This document shows, piece by piece, positions 1 to 8,737 of a stretch of 38,213 nt of DNA. The notes under the pieces were generated by a model. The model was not told the origin of the DNA and did not search any database. It was given only the letters and a program-made list of their open reading frames with translations. Made by a program: the position numbers and the translations under genes. Numbering within the stretch: the stretch's first letter is position 1; each line of letters opens with the position of its first letter. Origin of the DNA: Acidobacteriota bacterium (GTDB lineage: Bacteria > Acidobacteriota > Terriglobia > Bryobacterales > Bryobacteraceae); contig QHXW01000034.1 in the NCBI GenBank assembly GCA_003223115.1, positions 1 through 38,213 on the forward strand, read 5' to 3'.

Positions 1-1186
1 GTTGAGAGATCTTGTTGAGCTTGTCGGTGCCAGCCTTGTCCTCTTCGATGGTCGAGATGAACTCCAGGTATCGCCGGTTGGCAGCCAGCAACAGTTGGCG
101 CCATGGGTCCAGGCTGTAGATGGTCTTCTTCATCTCTGCCCAGGCCAGGCGGCTGGTGCCGTCCTGGTGTTCTACCTCGCGGTAGTGCTTGAAAAAGGTT
201 CACCACCGTGGTCTCCATCCGCAGGATCAGCCGGAACTGGTCATACATCTGGATCGACACCGGCCCCATGGTGTGTTGGATGCGCGTCACCGGTTGCCCA
301 TCTCATCCTGGTAGTTACCGTGGAGCTTCCGCCCTAGGAAAGTGGCGCTGTTATCCGGTTTCACCGTGTGAATGGCGGCTCGGATGAGCCGGTCATAGAT
401 GGCCTGCAAGGCGACCTGCTTGGCAAACACGATATCGGTGGCCAACTCGACTGGGTCCAGGCTCCAGTGATAGCTCAGGCCGAACTGCCGGACCACCGGG
501 CAATATCGGTCAGCGAACTGGTCCAGCTTGCGGTGCACCATTTTCACCGAGAAGGGGTCCGCTAACTTCTGGGCCTGCTCCAAGTCGGCAATCCAGCCGA
601 AGGCGTTGTCCAGCACACGATACTCGATCTGGCGCTGGCTTAACTGTCGGGCTAGATAACTGTGTCCATTGCAGTAGACCTGCAACCGGAAGGGACACCA
701 CGTGGGCACGCGTACGGAGCACAGCCCCAGATCCGGATCGATGAAATAGACGTCGTAGTGCAGGCATTTGCCGTCCGCTGGCTTCAGGTATGTCTGGTGC
801 GTCTTTTTGTCGTGCCACGGTTTATAGCTGCCACAGGGCTCCATGGCCGACAGAATGCACACCAGCCCGGGCCCATCTCCTCGCTGGTCCAGCAGCTCTT
901 GCACCCGCTTCTCCTGACGGAACCCGTTCTTTTTGCTGCGAATAAACTCGATCTCGATTCCCTTTTCCGCCGCCATATGCTCCAGGCTCTCCCGAATGGT
1001 ATCGCGTAACGGTTCTGCCCACCGGGGATAGTCAAAGATGCGGATCTGGTGCTCATAAAAGTAATCCGTCATGCCCTGGGCGTAGCACCACTTCGGAACC
1101 GTTCCTTGGATGATGATTCGGTCGTAGCAGGAGAGAACGCGAGCCATCTGGCTCTGGTACCGCTCGGTCAGAAGTTCAACGCCCAT
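1..1186 (-). pseudogene. Decayed copy of a conserved, probably multi-copy family of unknown function
   Basis: Reading right to left, an intact stretch of 299 residues begins at ATG 1186 and stops just after the residues NYQDEMGNR. The same protein resumes in a second frame (TRIQHTMGPVS, about 285-200) and in a third (FFKHYREVEH to the window edge), so at least two frameshifts or small deletions lie near 287 and 200. From memory, intact relatives run through GNR into a TRI..HTMGP..MYDKF and FFKH.REVEHRDG segment; they are large, often repeated in acidobacterial genomes and have no assigned function. There is no DDE or HUH motif that I can recognise, so I do not call it a transposase, though repetition would fit a mobile or selfish element. 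The 3' end lies outside the window. Certain: broken reading frame. Uncertain: what the family does. Confidence 0.6.
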
Positions 1187-1324
1187 TCGGGCATCATGAC
1201 GGATATCCTCTTTGGTTCCGGCTTTGCCGGGTTAGGAAGCCATGCCACGATTCTTGCGGCAAGGTCTCGGTCTTCGTGTTTGGTCAACCACCGATGCCCT
1301 TCCTACGCTACGATTGGTACTCTC

Positions 1325-2386
1325 ATGCAATCGTTTCACATTGCCGTACTGGCCGGCGATGGTGTCGGTCAGGAGGTGGTTCCGCAAGCCAAGCGCGTGC
1401 TCGAGAAGGTCGCGCGGCAGCAAAAGATCCAATTTGATTTCCACGATTTTGCGTGGGGATCGGATTACTACTTCCGTCACGGCCGCATGGCGCCGGCGGA
1501 TGCCTTGGACGAGCTGCGTCCCTTCGATGCCATCCTGCTAGGAGCTGTTGGGCACCCGGAGATTCCGGACCACGTTACCTTGAACGGCCTGCTCCTGCCC
1601 ATTCGCCGGGCGTTCGATCAGTATGCGAATGTGCGGCCGGCAGTGCTCCATCGCGGAGTCGAATCTCCGCTCGCACTGCGCAAAGGCGAGCAGATCAATT
1701 TCGTTGTGGTCCGCGAAAATACCGAGGGGGAGTACGCGCAGGTCGGCGGCTTCGTCTACCACAATCAGCCGGAAGAAGTCGCCATCCAGACAGCCGTTTT
1801 CACCAGGCGTGGGATCGAGCGCATCGTGCGCTTTGCCTTCGAGCTGGCAAAGCGGCGCAACGGCAAAAAGCGCGTCACCTCGGTGACAAAGTCCAACGCC
1901 CAGGGATTTGGCATGGTGCTTTGGGATCGGACTTTCGCGAGAGTGGCCGCGGAGTTTTCCGATATCTCCACCGAATCGCTGCTAGTGGACGCCGCCGCTA
2001 TGAATTTCATTCGCCGGCCGGAAAGCTTCGACGTGGTCGTCGCCTCCAATCTTTTCGGTGATATCCTGAGCGACATCTCGGCCATTATCGTGGGCAGCAT
2101 GGGCCTGGCCGCCAGCGCGAATTTGGATCCTTCGCGTCGCCATCCTTCGATGTTCGAGCCGGTGCATGGATCGGCGCCGGACATCGCGGGCAAAGGCATT
2201 GTGAATCCCATCGCAACCATTTTGAGCGCTGCCATGATGCTGGATCATCTGCAGCTAACCGATGCGGCTCAACACGTGGACCAAGCGGTGGCGAAAGTTT
2301 TGACTGAAGGCTGCGCGCGCACGCCGGATCTGGGCGGCCGCAACAGCACCGAGGAGGTTACCGATGCAATTCTGGAAAATCTATAA
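1325..2386 (+). CDS. Tartrate dehydrogenase / D-malate dehydrogenase family protein (beta-decarboxylating)
   Basis: This 353-residue protein belongs to the isocitrate/isopropylmalate dehydrogenase superfamily, NAD- and divalent-metal-dependent enzymes that oxidise and decarboxylate 2-hydroxy acids in the cytoplasm. Visible hallmarks are the N-terminal AVLAGDGVGQEVVP nucleotide-fold start, VVRENTEGEYAQVGG in the middle, VTSVTKSNAQGFGM (catalytic Lys region), the metal-binding aspartates in the VVASNLFGDILSDI segment, and FEPVHGSAPDIAGKGIVNP near the C-terminus. TKSNA rather than the DKANV-type motif points to the tartrate/D-malate group rather than LeuB. I place the start at ATG 1325 (MQSFHIAVL), which matches the family N-terminus; an open frame continues upstream to 1049 but there crosses the unrelated pseudogene. 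The exact substrate cannot be told from sequence. It stands alone, facing away from the pseudogene. Confidence 0.85.
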   Translation: MQSFHIAVLAGDGVGQEVVPQAKRVLEKVARQQKIQFDFHDFAWGSDYYFRHGRMAPADALDELRPFDAILLGAVGHPEIPDHVTLNGLLLPIRRAFDQYANVRPAVLHRGVESPLALRKGEQINFVVVRENTEGEYAQVGGFVYHNQPEEVAIQTAVFTRRGIERIVRFAFELAKRRNGKKRVTSVTKSNAQGFGMVLWDRTFARVAAEFSDISTESLLVDAAAMNFIRRPESFDVVVASNLFGDILSDISAIIVGSMGLAASANLDPSRRHPSMFEPVHGSAPDIAGKGIVNPIATILSAAMMLDHLQLTDAAQHVDQAVAKVLTEGCARTPDLGGRNSTEEVTDAILENL

Positions 2387-2464
2387 ACGTAGAATAGGTA
2401 TTGTTGTCTTGCCTGTGCACGTCCCGTTGCCATTCTCGCTTGTATAATCGTCGCTCTCCAACGC

Positions 2465-2557
2465 GTGCCTGACGGCTCGCACTGGGTGGTGCACGAAAAG
2501 CCGGCGCTGGTGATCCAATACATCCGCGATTTTCTGAAATCACCGGTCGGTTCGTAG
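2465..2557 (+). pseudogene. Relic C-terminus of an alpha/beta hydrolase
   Basis: In the gap after the dehydrogenase, one frame encodes about 30 residues beginning VPDGSHWVVHEKPALV, then IQYIRDFLKSPVGS and a stop. This looks like the end of an alpha/beta hydrolase: the catalytic His sits in a D-x-SHW-V-HEKP motif followed by the last helix. There is no room for the rest of the enzyme, so it is a relic. It overlaps the 3' end of the convergent gene at 2540-3394 by 18 bases. The family match is from motif memory only. Confidence 0.45.
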
Positions 2558-3394
2558 CTCGAGGAAGGCCTGTTCGATTTCGCTTCGCGCAGCTAAAGAC
2601 GGAACCGCCAGTGGCAGCCGCGGTGGGCCGCCGTAATACGCGTTCAGCTCCATGGCGTGCTTCAAACCTGGCACGCCGTAGCATTCATCAATGACCTCCG
2701 CGGCGCGAGTGATGCGCTGCTGCCAGTCCGCTCCGGCCTCCTCTTCACGTGTGCGGTGCGCTTCCCAAATCACAATGGCGGCGTATGGGGCTGCCGCGGC
2801 GAATCCCAAAATCGCTCCGCACGCGCCGGATTGTAAGGCCGGCCACAAAGTCCGTGCGGAGGCCGCCAGTACTTGAAATTCGGGACGCGATCCACGGAGC
2901 AGAAAGCCTGCGTCCGCTGTGTTCACGGATGCGGCGATGATGTTGGGATGTTGCGAGAGCGGCGCCACCAGATCCGGGGAAATTCCCGCCGCGATCAACG
3001 GAATCCGAGCCCGGTCAGCCACCGTCTTGAAGTACAGCAATTGAGCACCAGGCCGCTGGAAGTCCGGGTAGTAACGCGGCGCTTCGACCAGCGCGGCTTC
3101 GAAACCAAGCCCAGCGGCGCGATTGGCGAGCGAGACGGTTTCCTGCACTCCCTCCACAATCGCACCCGCGATCAGCAGTTTTTCGGACGCCGCACATTGC
3201 GCAGTCATCTCCCAGAGCGCGCTTTTTTCCTCCGATGAAAGCAGAACGCCTTCGCCGGCAGGCCCGCAGATGACGTAGCCTGCCACTGTGGTGCGGTTCC
3301 ATTTCTCGAGGTTGTGCTGTACCTTGACTTTGTACACCGCCCCGCTGTGATCGAAGGGCGTTGTGGTGTCGATAAAGATTCCCTGAAGTTTCAT
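2540..3394 (-). CDS. DapA/NanA-family (beta/alpha)8 protein lacking the Schiff-base lysine
   Basis: The 284-residue length and layout match dihydrodipicolinate synthase / N-acetylneuraminate lyase proteins: an N-terminal FIDTTTPFD strand, the GPAGEG loop at 44-49 (usual GTTGE), EAPRYYPDF around 105-112, and PNIIAAS around 150-156. In active family members the last motif reads like N-I-x-G-x-K, with Lys forming the Schiff base. Here residue 156 is Ser. The partner Tyr of the usual LYNVP motif aligns with Ala136 (IPLIAAGI). Class I aldolase chemistry is therefore unlikely, and the substrate or role (another reaction, or a non-enzymatic role) is unknown. Start ATG 3394 has no strong ribosome-binding site. 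It diverges from prmA, with start codons about 13 bases apart, so any promoters must lie inside the opposite gene. Confidence 0.75.
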   Translation of the reverse strand: MKLQGIFIDTTTPFDHSGAVYKVKVQHNLEKWNRTTVAGYVICGPAGEGVLLSSEEKSALWEMTAQCAASEKLLIAGAIVEGVQETVSLANRAAGLGFEAALVEAPRYYPDFQRPGAQLLYFKTVADRARIPLIAAGISPDLVAPLSQHPNIIAASVNTADAGFLLRGSRPEFQVLAASARTLWPALQSGACGAILGFAAAAPYAAIVIWEAHRTREEEAGADWQQRITRAAEVIDECYGVPGLKHAMELNAYYGGPPRLPLAVPSLAARSEIEQAFLELRTDR

Positions 3395-3407
3395 GCGCGA
3401 ACCAACT

Positions 3408-4196
3408 ATGTTCTCTCTCTACGTGGAATGCAGGCAAGAGGAGAAAGACCTGCTGGTGGCTGACCTCTGGGAACGCGGCTCGGTGGGCATCACCGAGCTC
3501 GAGGCGTCGGGCGGCCGCTGCGGGCTGCGCGCTTTCTTTGACGATGCTGATGCCGGCAAGCTGGCACGCGATTTCGAGCGCTACGGCGCCACTGCCCGCG
3601 CCGAAGAAGATTGCGATTGGATCGAGCTCGCCCGTGCGCGGCTTCCGCCGATGCTGGTGGGCAATCGTTTTTTCCTGGTTCCCGAATGGCGCGACGATCC
3701 GACGCCGCCCGGCAGGCTGCGCATCGAAGTGAATCCAGGCCTCGCGTTTGGTACCGGCGCTCACGAGTCCACGCAACTTTGCCTGGAACGGCTGGAACAA
3801 GAGCTTCGCCCAGGCATGAAGGTCTTGGATGTAGGCATCGGGGCGGGAATTCTGGCCCAAGCGGCGGAACTTCTGGGTGCGCGCCGGGTGTTCGGTTGCG
3901 ATATCGATCCAGTAGCTGTCGAGATCGCGCGCCGCAAGATGTCGTTTGTTGGCTCGGTGGACGCGGTGCGGACCGCCTCAGTCGATCTGATCACCGCCAA
4001 TATCAGCGCCGAGGCGATCGTCCAACTGGCGCTGGATTTGTTGCGTGTAATCCGGCCGGGCGGAATAGTGATTGCGGGCGGAATCGAGCTCCCGGAAGTG
4101 GGAGATGTCGAGCGAGCGCTGCGTGATGCCGGCGCGGCCATTCGAAGCTCGCACGTCAAAGGCCATTGGATGGCTTTGGTGGCCGCTAGATCCTAG
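3408..4196 (+). CDS. prmA: Ribosomal protein L11 methyltransferase
   Basis: PrmA transfers methyl groups from S-adenosylmethionine to amino groups of ribosomal protein L11 in the cytoplasm. The 262-residue protein has the expected two parts: an N-terminal L11-recognition domain (about 1-95, starting MFSLYVECRQEEKD), then a Rossmann methyltransferase domain. Motif I is VLDVGIGAGILAQAA, followed by the acidic SAM-ribose strand FGCDIDPVAVEIAR and the PrmA-type LITANISAEAIVQLA motif IV. GLAFGTGAHESTQ, a PrmA signature just before motif I, is present. I choose ATG 3408 because it begins the typical MFSL-like N-terminus; an in-frame ATG at 3393 would add five residues. It is convergent with the amidase gene, with a gap of about 19 bases. 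Confidence 0.9.
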   Translation: MFSLYVECRQEEKDLLVADLWERGSVGITELEASGGRCGLRAFFDDADAGKLARDFERYGATARAEEDCDWIELARARLPPMLVGNRFFLVPEWRDDPTPPGRLRIEVNPGLAFGTGAHESTQLCLERLEQELRPGMKVLDVGIGAGILAQAAELLGARRVFGCDIDPVAVEIARRKMSFVGSVDAVRTASVDLITANISAEAIVQLALDLLRVIRPGGIVIAGGIELPEVGDVERALRDAGAAIRSSHVKGHWMALVAARS

Positions 4197-4215
4197 CGGG
4201 TCGTCAGCGGCCGTT

Positions 4216-5622
4216 CTATTCGGAATATCCCGGAGGTTCCGGAAACCGTCCACGCGCCTCTTCGAGCTTCACAGCCACTTCGAGTACCAGTTCCTCTTCC
4301 CAGGGCCGGCCGATGATCTGAACACCCAGGGGAATGTTCTCGCTGGTCATGCCAAATGGAATCACCGCCGCTGGGAATCCCAGCAGGTTGAACGGTGTGG
4401 CGGGCATCATGGCTTCGAACAGTCCGATGGATTTCCCGTTGCCGGGCCAACGCCGCTCGCGGTGATGAAAAGCCGGCACGCCACAGGGCGGTCCGATAAT
4501 GATTGGAACGCTTTCCATCTGGCGCAGCAGGGCGGCGCGCATGGCGTCGCGGTCGGCCAAATTGTCGAGCACATTGGTTGCGGTGGGCGCCGCTTCCTGG
4601 AGGGCTTGGGTAACGAATTCTGTTCCAGTCCAATGTGCGTCCTGCCCGCGATTTTCGATGATTTTCTTGATATGCGGCGCCGGGAGTTGCCCGAAGAAGA
4701 ACCACCAGAGGTTGGGCGCTCGTTCGAGTCCTTTGGGTGTGAAAGGCTCCACTTTGAACCCGATCTGCTCCAGGGTCCTTGCCGCCATCTGCACCATGTC
4801 CCGAATCTCCGGGCGCACCGGCACTTTGTAGAACTGCTCCATCACGCCGATGCGAATGCCGTCGGCCTTGGGCACCTGAATCGGTACCGGAGCCGAGAAT
4901 GGATCCTGCGTGTCGTAACCGGCCAGCACCGCAAACAGCAGCCGGACGTCATTGGCGCCGCGGGCCATCGGTCCACCGACTCCCAGCAGTCCTCCCGGAT
5001 GACTGATGACGGGAAAGTGTCCGGCGGCCGAAACGCGGCCTGGCGTGGGCTTCAGGCCCGCGATTCCACAGAAGTGCGCCGGAATGCGAATCGACCCGCC
5101 GCCGTCGCTTCCGATTCCTCCGGCTGAGCAGTACGATGCGATGGCTGCGGATTCGCCGCCGCTCGATCCGCCCGCGGTGCGCGTCAGATCCCAGGGATTG
5201 TTCGTGCGGCCCGTGATGTAGTTGTCGGTTTCGTAGTTGTACAGGAACTCGGGACAGTTGGTTTTGCCCAGGATGATGGCCCCGGCCGCGCGCAATCGGG
5301 CCACCGCCGTGGCGTCCTCCTTTGCGCGGTGTTCCAGCCGGAATTTACTTCCACAGAGCGTCGGAAGCCCTTCGATGTCGAAGCTGTCCTTAATCGTGAC
5401 CGGAACGCCGTGCAACAGACCCAGCGCCTCGCCGCGCGTCACCGTAGTCTCGGCCTGCGTAGCCGCCTTACGGGCTTCGTCTGCCAGCACACGTACGAAT
5501 GCGTTGATCTTGGGATTGTGCTTCTCGATGTGCCGCAGGTGCGCGTCGACCAGATCCACCGGCGAAATTTGCCGTTCGCGGACCATGGTGGCCATCAGAC
5601 AGAGCGACGAACGATTAGGCAT
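4216..5622 (-). CDS. Amidase signature family hydrolase
   Basis: This 468-residue protein is a Ser-cisSer-Lys amidase. The triad is visible: Lys78 in VPVTIKDSF, the cis-Ser in the GGSSGGESAA loop (153/154), and the nucleophile Ser177 in GSDGGGSIRIPAHFCG. Family members hydrolyse carboxamides; substrates range from aryl amides and fatty amides to Glu-tRNA(Gln) when part of GatCAB. No gatB or gatC is nearby and the C-terminal half is not GatA-like, so a free-standing amidase is more likely. Start is ATG 5622; an in-frame ATG at 5595 would drop nine residues. The upstream broken small gene runs into this start by a few bases. Confidence 0.85.
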   Translation of the reverse strand: MPNRSSLCLMATMVRERQISPVDLVDAHLRHIEKHNPKINAFVRVLADEARKAATQAETTVTRGEALGLLHGVPVTIKDSFDIEGLPTLCGSKFRLEHRAKEDATAVARLRAAGAIILGKTNCPEFLYNYETDNYITGRTNNPWDLTRTAGGSSGGESAAIASYCSAGGIGSDGGGSIRIPAHFCGIAGLKPTPGRVSAAGHFPVISHPGGLLGVGGPMARGANDVRLLFAVLAGYDTQDPFSAPVPIQVPKADGIRIGVMEQFYKVPVRPEIRDMVQMAARTLEQIGFKVEPFTPKGLERAPNLWWFFFGQLPAPHIKKIIENRGQDAHWTGTEFVTQALQEAAPTATNVLDNLADRDAMRAALLRQMESVPIIIGPPCGVPAFHHRERRWPGNGKSIGLFEAMMPATPFNLLGFPAAVIPFGMTSENIPLGVQIIGRPWEEELVLEVAVKLEEARGRFPEPPGYSE

Positions 5623-5916
5623 GCACCCAAACTAACATGGGCCTGTGTGCGGGGAACCGCTCAGGAAAAACTACTTCTGGTCTTCCAGACCGGCCGATGC
5701 TGTGGTCATGATCGGCCAGAAGCCGGAGAAGATCGCCGTGGTTCTTCTCCATGATCCCGCGTATATCGCGGATTTCTGCGTGAAACTCGGAACGGAGCGC
5801 CTGAATTTCCGAGCGACCCCGAGGATTTCGCTCTCTTCAATTCCGCACGCACGCAGCAAATCGCGCACATCATTTAATTTGATCGGGCGTTGTCGTACAA
5901 GATACCAAGTAGCCAT
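5615..5916 (-). pseudogene. Small frameshifted protein with a C-terminal coiled-coil-like helix
   Basis: From ATG 5916 the frame reads MATWYLVRQRPIKLNDVRD, then LLRACGIEESEIL. Near 5817 coding character moves to another frame, reading EIQALRSEFHAEIRDIRGIM and then KNHGDLLRLLADHDHS, a charged heptad-like helix, and reaching a stop at 5615, inside the start region of the amidase gene. Only a single-base change is needed to join the halves into a protein of about 100 residues. I do not recognise the family. Either the gene is broken or there is an indel error here. No function is proposed. Confidence 0.35.
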
Positions 5917-6003
5917 AGCGTGAACGTGGGCAAGTTCGCGATCGTGAGGGTCAACACCTGATTGGCGTCAATCGACATCTGGTTCTATGGTCATTGTTCG
6001 CGC

Positions 6004-6094
6004 GTCCGCATTGCAACCATGGTTAAGTGGGACCGGCGTCAGAGACCCGCGTCGTAGCCGGGCTTTCGCCGCTCTGCTGTCCGCATTGCAACCA
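6004..6094. repeat. Pair of 16 bp direct repeats in the leader of the aminotransferase gene
   Basis: The sequence gtccgcattgcaacca occurs at 6004-6019 and again at 6079-6094, exactly 75 bases apart. Between them lies gtgggaccggcgtc and ccgggctttcgcc, which share words with the intergenic repeats at 14625 and 23802. It is probably a member of a dispersed REP-like family rather than an operator. The rest of 5917-6124 shows no gene. Confidence 0.5.
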
Positions 6095-6124
6095 GAACCC
6101 TCTACAGTCGTAGAATACCCAAAC

Positions 6125-7288
6125 ATGTTCTCCTCCCGGTTCCGTTGGGACCTGCGGCCCAACCGCATTGCTCAAGCACTCGAAGCCAGACGGCGCGCGG
6201 GCTCCGAAATCCTGGACCTCACAGAATCAAATCCCACGCGAGGGGGCTTCGATTACCCGGTGGATCAGATTCTGCGTGCGTTTGCCGATCCCCAAGCGCT
6301 CCACTACGAACCATCTCCGGCAGGCTTGCTGTCGGCACGTGAAGCGGTTGCCGCGTATTACTCCGCCCGCGATTGTCATGTGCATACCGATCGCATCCTG
6401 CTGACCACCAGCACCAGCGAATCCTACGCCTGGCTGTTTAAGCTGCTGGCCGATGCCGAAGATCAGGTGTTGGTCCCGCGGCCTTCGTATCCGCTGTTTG
6501 AGTTTCTGGCGGAAATGGAGATGGTTCAAGTGGAGCATTACCCACTCGTGTACCACGACGGTTGGTCCATGGATCTGGATGCCATCGCGCTTGCCATTAC
6601 CGATCGCACACGCGCCCTCGTCCTGGTGAATCCGAACAATCCCACCGGATCCTTCGTGAAGCGCGGCGAACTCGAACGGCTGGTCCAACTGGCAGCCGCC
6701 CGCAACATCGCACTGATTTCGGACGAGGTCTTTACCGATTACACTTTGGGTCCCGACCCGAACCGCGTCAGCTCGCTTGCTGGAGTGGATCGCGCACTCA
6801 CATTTTGCTTGAGCGGCGTTTCAAAAGTTGCCGGTCTTCCGCAGATGAAGTTGGGATGGATCATAATTGGCGGCCCGTCTAGACTTTGCGCCCAAGCTAC
6901 GGAGCGGCTCGAACTGATCGCCGATACGTATCTTTCGGTGGGCACGCCGGTGCAGCACGCGCTCCCCCAGTTATTATCCGCGGGCAAGGCCGTACAGCGT
7001 CAGATCGCTGCCCGTGTGCAGCACAACCTGGCAGCGCTCAGGTCGACGATTCACGAAAAGTCATCGGCTCAGGTGCTCAACGCTGAAGGCGGTTGGTACG
7101 GGGTCTTGCGCGTCCCGCTGGTCCGCACGGAAGAGGAATGGTGTCTGGAACTGCTGGAGGGCGATGGCGTGCTGATACAGCCCGGTTTTTTCTATGATTT
7201 CGATTCCGAAGCGTTCCTGGTACTCAGTTTACTGACGCCGCCCGAAACTTTCCGTGCGGGCGTGCAGCGGATCATGGCGCGGCTATAG
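6125..7288 (+). CDS. PLP-dependent aminotransferase, class I/II fold
   Basis: This 387-residue fold-type I aminotransferase exchanges amino groups between an amino acid and a 2-oxo acid using pyridoxal phosphate. Visible are LTESNPTRGGFDYP at the substrate loop, the NPNNPTG motif with the PLP-pairing Asn, ISDEVFTDY with Asp and Tyr contacting PLP, and SGVSKVAGLPQMKLGW carrying the Schiff-base Lys. At the C-terminus, where aspartate-type enzymes have the carboxylate-binding Arg (pattern R-x-S), this protein reads FLVLSLLTPP, so that Arg appears to be Val. This may be a subfamily feature. The start is ATG 6125 (MFSSRFRWDLRPN); the open frame extends to 5987 but through repeat sequence. Substrate unknown. 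The 3' end overlaps the convergent gene by 6 bases. Confidence 0.85.
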   Translation: MFSSRFRWDLRPNRIAQALEARRRAGSEILDLTESNPTRGGFDYPVDQILRAFADPQALHYEPSPAGLLSAREAVAAYYSARDCHVHTDRILLTTSTSESYAWLFKLLADAEDQVLVPRPSYPLFEFLAEMEMVQVEHYPLVYHDGWSMDLDAIALAITDRTRALVLVNPNNPTGSFVKRGELERLVQLAAARNIALISDEVFTDYTLGPDPNRVSSLAGVDRALTFCLSGVSKVAGLPQMKLGWIIIGGPSRLCAQATERLELIADTYLSVGTPVQHALPQLLSAGKAVQRQIAARVQHNLAALRSTIHEKSSAQVLNAEGGWYGVLRVPLVRTEEEWCLELLEGDGVLIQPGFFYDFDSEAFLVLSLLTPPETFRAGVQRIMARL

Positions 7289-8619
7289 ACCTGCCGATTG
7301 AGTCTTCTTCGGTTCTTTGAACACGTCACGCGGATTTTTGTCCGCGGCCACCGCGATATCGAACCAGCCGATCATCATTTCTTCCCAGGTTTGATCGCCC
7401 CAGCGGACTTCGGCTTTCGGATCGGGATTGTAGCGGTTGTTCGGTGAATTATCGAAATGCGCGGTGCATTCGATGCGCGTCCCCGCCGGCAACACTACCG
7501 GCTTCTCGTAATAGTAGAAAAGCTGCCAGTTGAAATCGTAGCGCGGTACGCGAAGCACGGTTTGAGTTTCGCCGGTCGGATAGGCCAGCCGGTATTCGAA
7601 ATCCTTCCCGCGATAGTGCATGTGCGGCATGACATCGATCAGATCTACCGCCTGATGCAGCGTAATGCTGGAATCGACGCGGTACGCCGGATCGCCCGGA
7701 GGAATCACAAACTTGGAGTTCGTGGCATTGGCCGTGAAAACTCGTTGCTTCGGAGCTTGCTGTGCAAAAATCAGCCCGATGCGGCTGCGGTCGACACCGG
7801 GTTTGCCGTTGGCTGTGTAATGCAGCTGGAAAACGAAGTCTGAACCGGCCCTCACCAGCTTGGCCTGTCCCGGAGGCAGAGTCATCGGTAACAGGCCCGG
7901 AGCGAAGCCAATCAGCAATTCCGGCCCGTCCGCAATGCTATCATCGTCCTCTTTTTTGGATTCTTCCTTCTTTGATTTGTCCTTTTTCGATTCCCGTCTC
8001 TTGGGCACGAACGGGACACCGGGTTGCGCTTCCTTCAGCCATTTGGATCCGGGAGGCCGAACGAAAGCAATGATGTGATGCACCAGCGCGCGATTGCCGG
8101 GACGGGCTTCGGCGGCTTGCACCCAGGTATCTTCCTTGAACCCTGAAGGAATCACGACGTACTGATATTCCACAGTTCCCGCCGCGGGGACATCGAAATC
8201 ATGCGGCATTTCGACGACGGTATCGGGCTTTCCGATGCTCCAGCCATCCGCCCACTCGACTGGCGGCGGCGCATCTTTTGCGTCTCCTTCTCGCGCTCCG
8301 GCGTCCGCCCAGGAAACCAACGTGTCGATTTCATCTTGCGCGAGCGAGCGGTCATTGGCGAACTTGCCATAGTGCGCGTCGGCAAACCATGGCGGCATCT
8401 TCTTCGTCAACACGGCTTCGCGAATGGCCTTGGCCCAGGGCCGCACGTCTTTGTACATAAGGAAAGAGATGGGGGCCACTTCACCGGCCGGTGGCAATTC
8501 TGGCAGCGCTTCTGCATCACTGGCAGGACGTCTTTGTAAAACGTGGGTTGCGAAGAAACAGTGGCAGCGCTGGCGAGCGAAAGGGCGCAGATCCCGACGC
8601 ACAGGAATCGCGAGAGCAT
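7283..8619 (-). pseudogene. Secreted cytochrome c / copper-monooxygenase-like protein, frameshifted
   Basis: The start ATG 8619 follows a good ribosome-binding site (ccGGAGGttcattg) and opens a signal peptide, [19 protein letters not shown] heme c site CQNCHR follows at about 8491-8505. One base appears to be missing at 8484-8492: one frame continues HRPVKWPPS and stops sense, while the next frame picks up [19 protein letters not shown] and runs 400 residues to 7283. The long part has ALVHHIIAF and MPHMHYRG histidine motifs and ECTAHFDNS, resembling ascorbate-dependent type II copper monooxygenase (PHM/DBM-type) C-domains, as in large acidobacterial secreted families. It would act outside the cytoplasmic membrane. 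A Lys/Glu-rich insert lies around 7945-8000. The gene may be intact in the organism if the shift is an assembly error. Confidence 0.65.
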
Positions 8620-8737
8620 CAATGAACCTCCGGTATTGTCAAGTATACGGTTTTCTCCCCTTGCCGGGCCAGCGAAATGCGTTTTCCGCTTGTTTTTTGG
8701 ATTTCCGGGCATGAGCGCCCGCTGGCGCTCCTCACCG

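Noticed and set aside
1218-1236. Hairpin ccggctttgccgg upstream of the dehydrogenase gene
   Set aside because: Stem of only five bases without a T-run; too weak to call a terminator or operator.
3015-3860. 281-residue open frame on the minus strand
   Set aside because: It spans the starts of two well-supported divergent genes (the DapA/NanA-type gene and prmA) and has no protein-like motifs.
4072-5127. 351-residue open frame on the plus strand
   Set aside because: Antisense to the amidase gene, whose motifs are complete.
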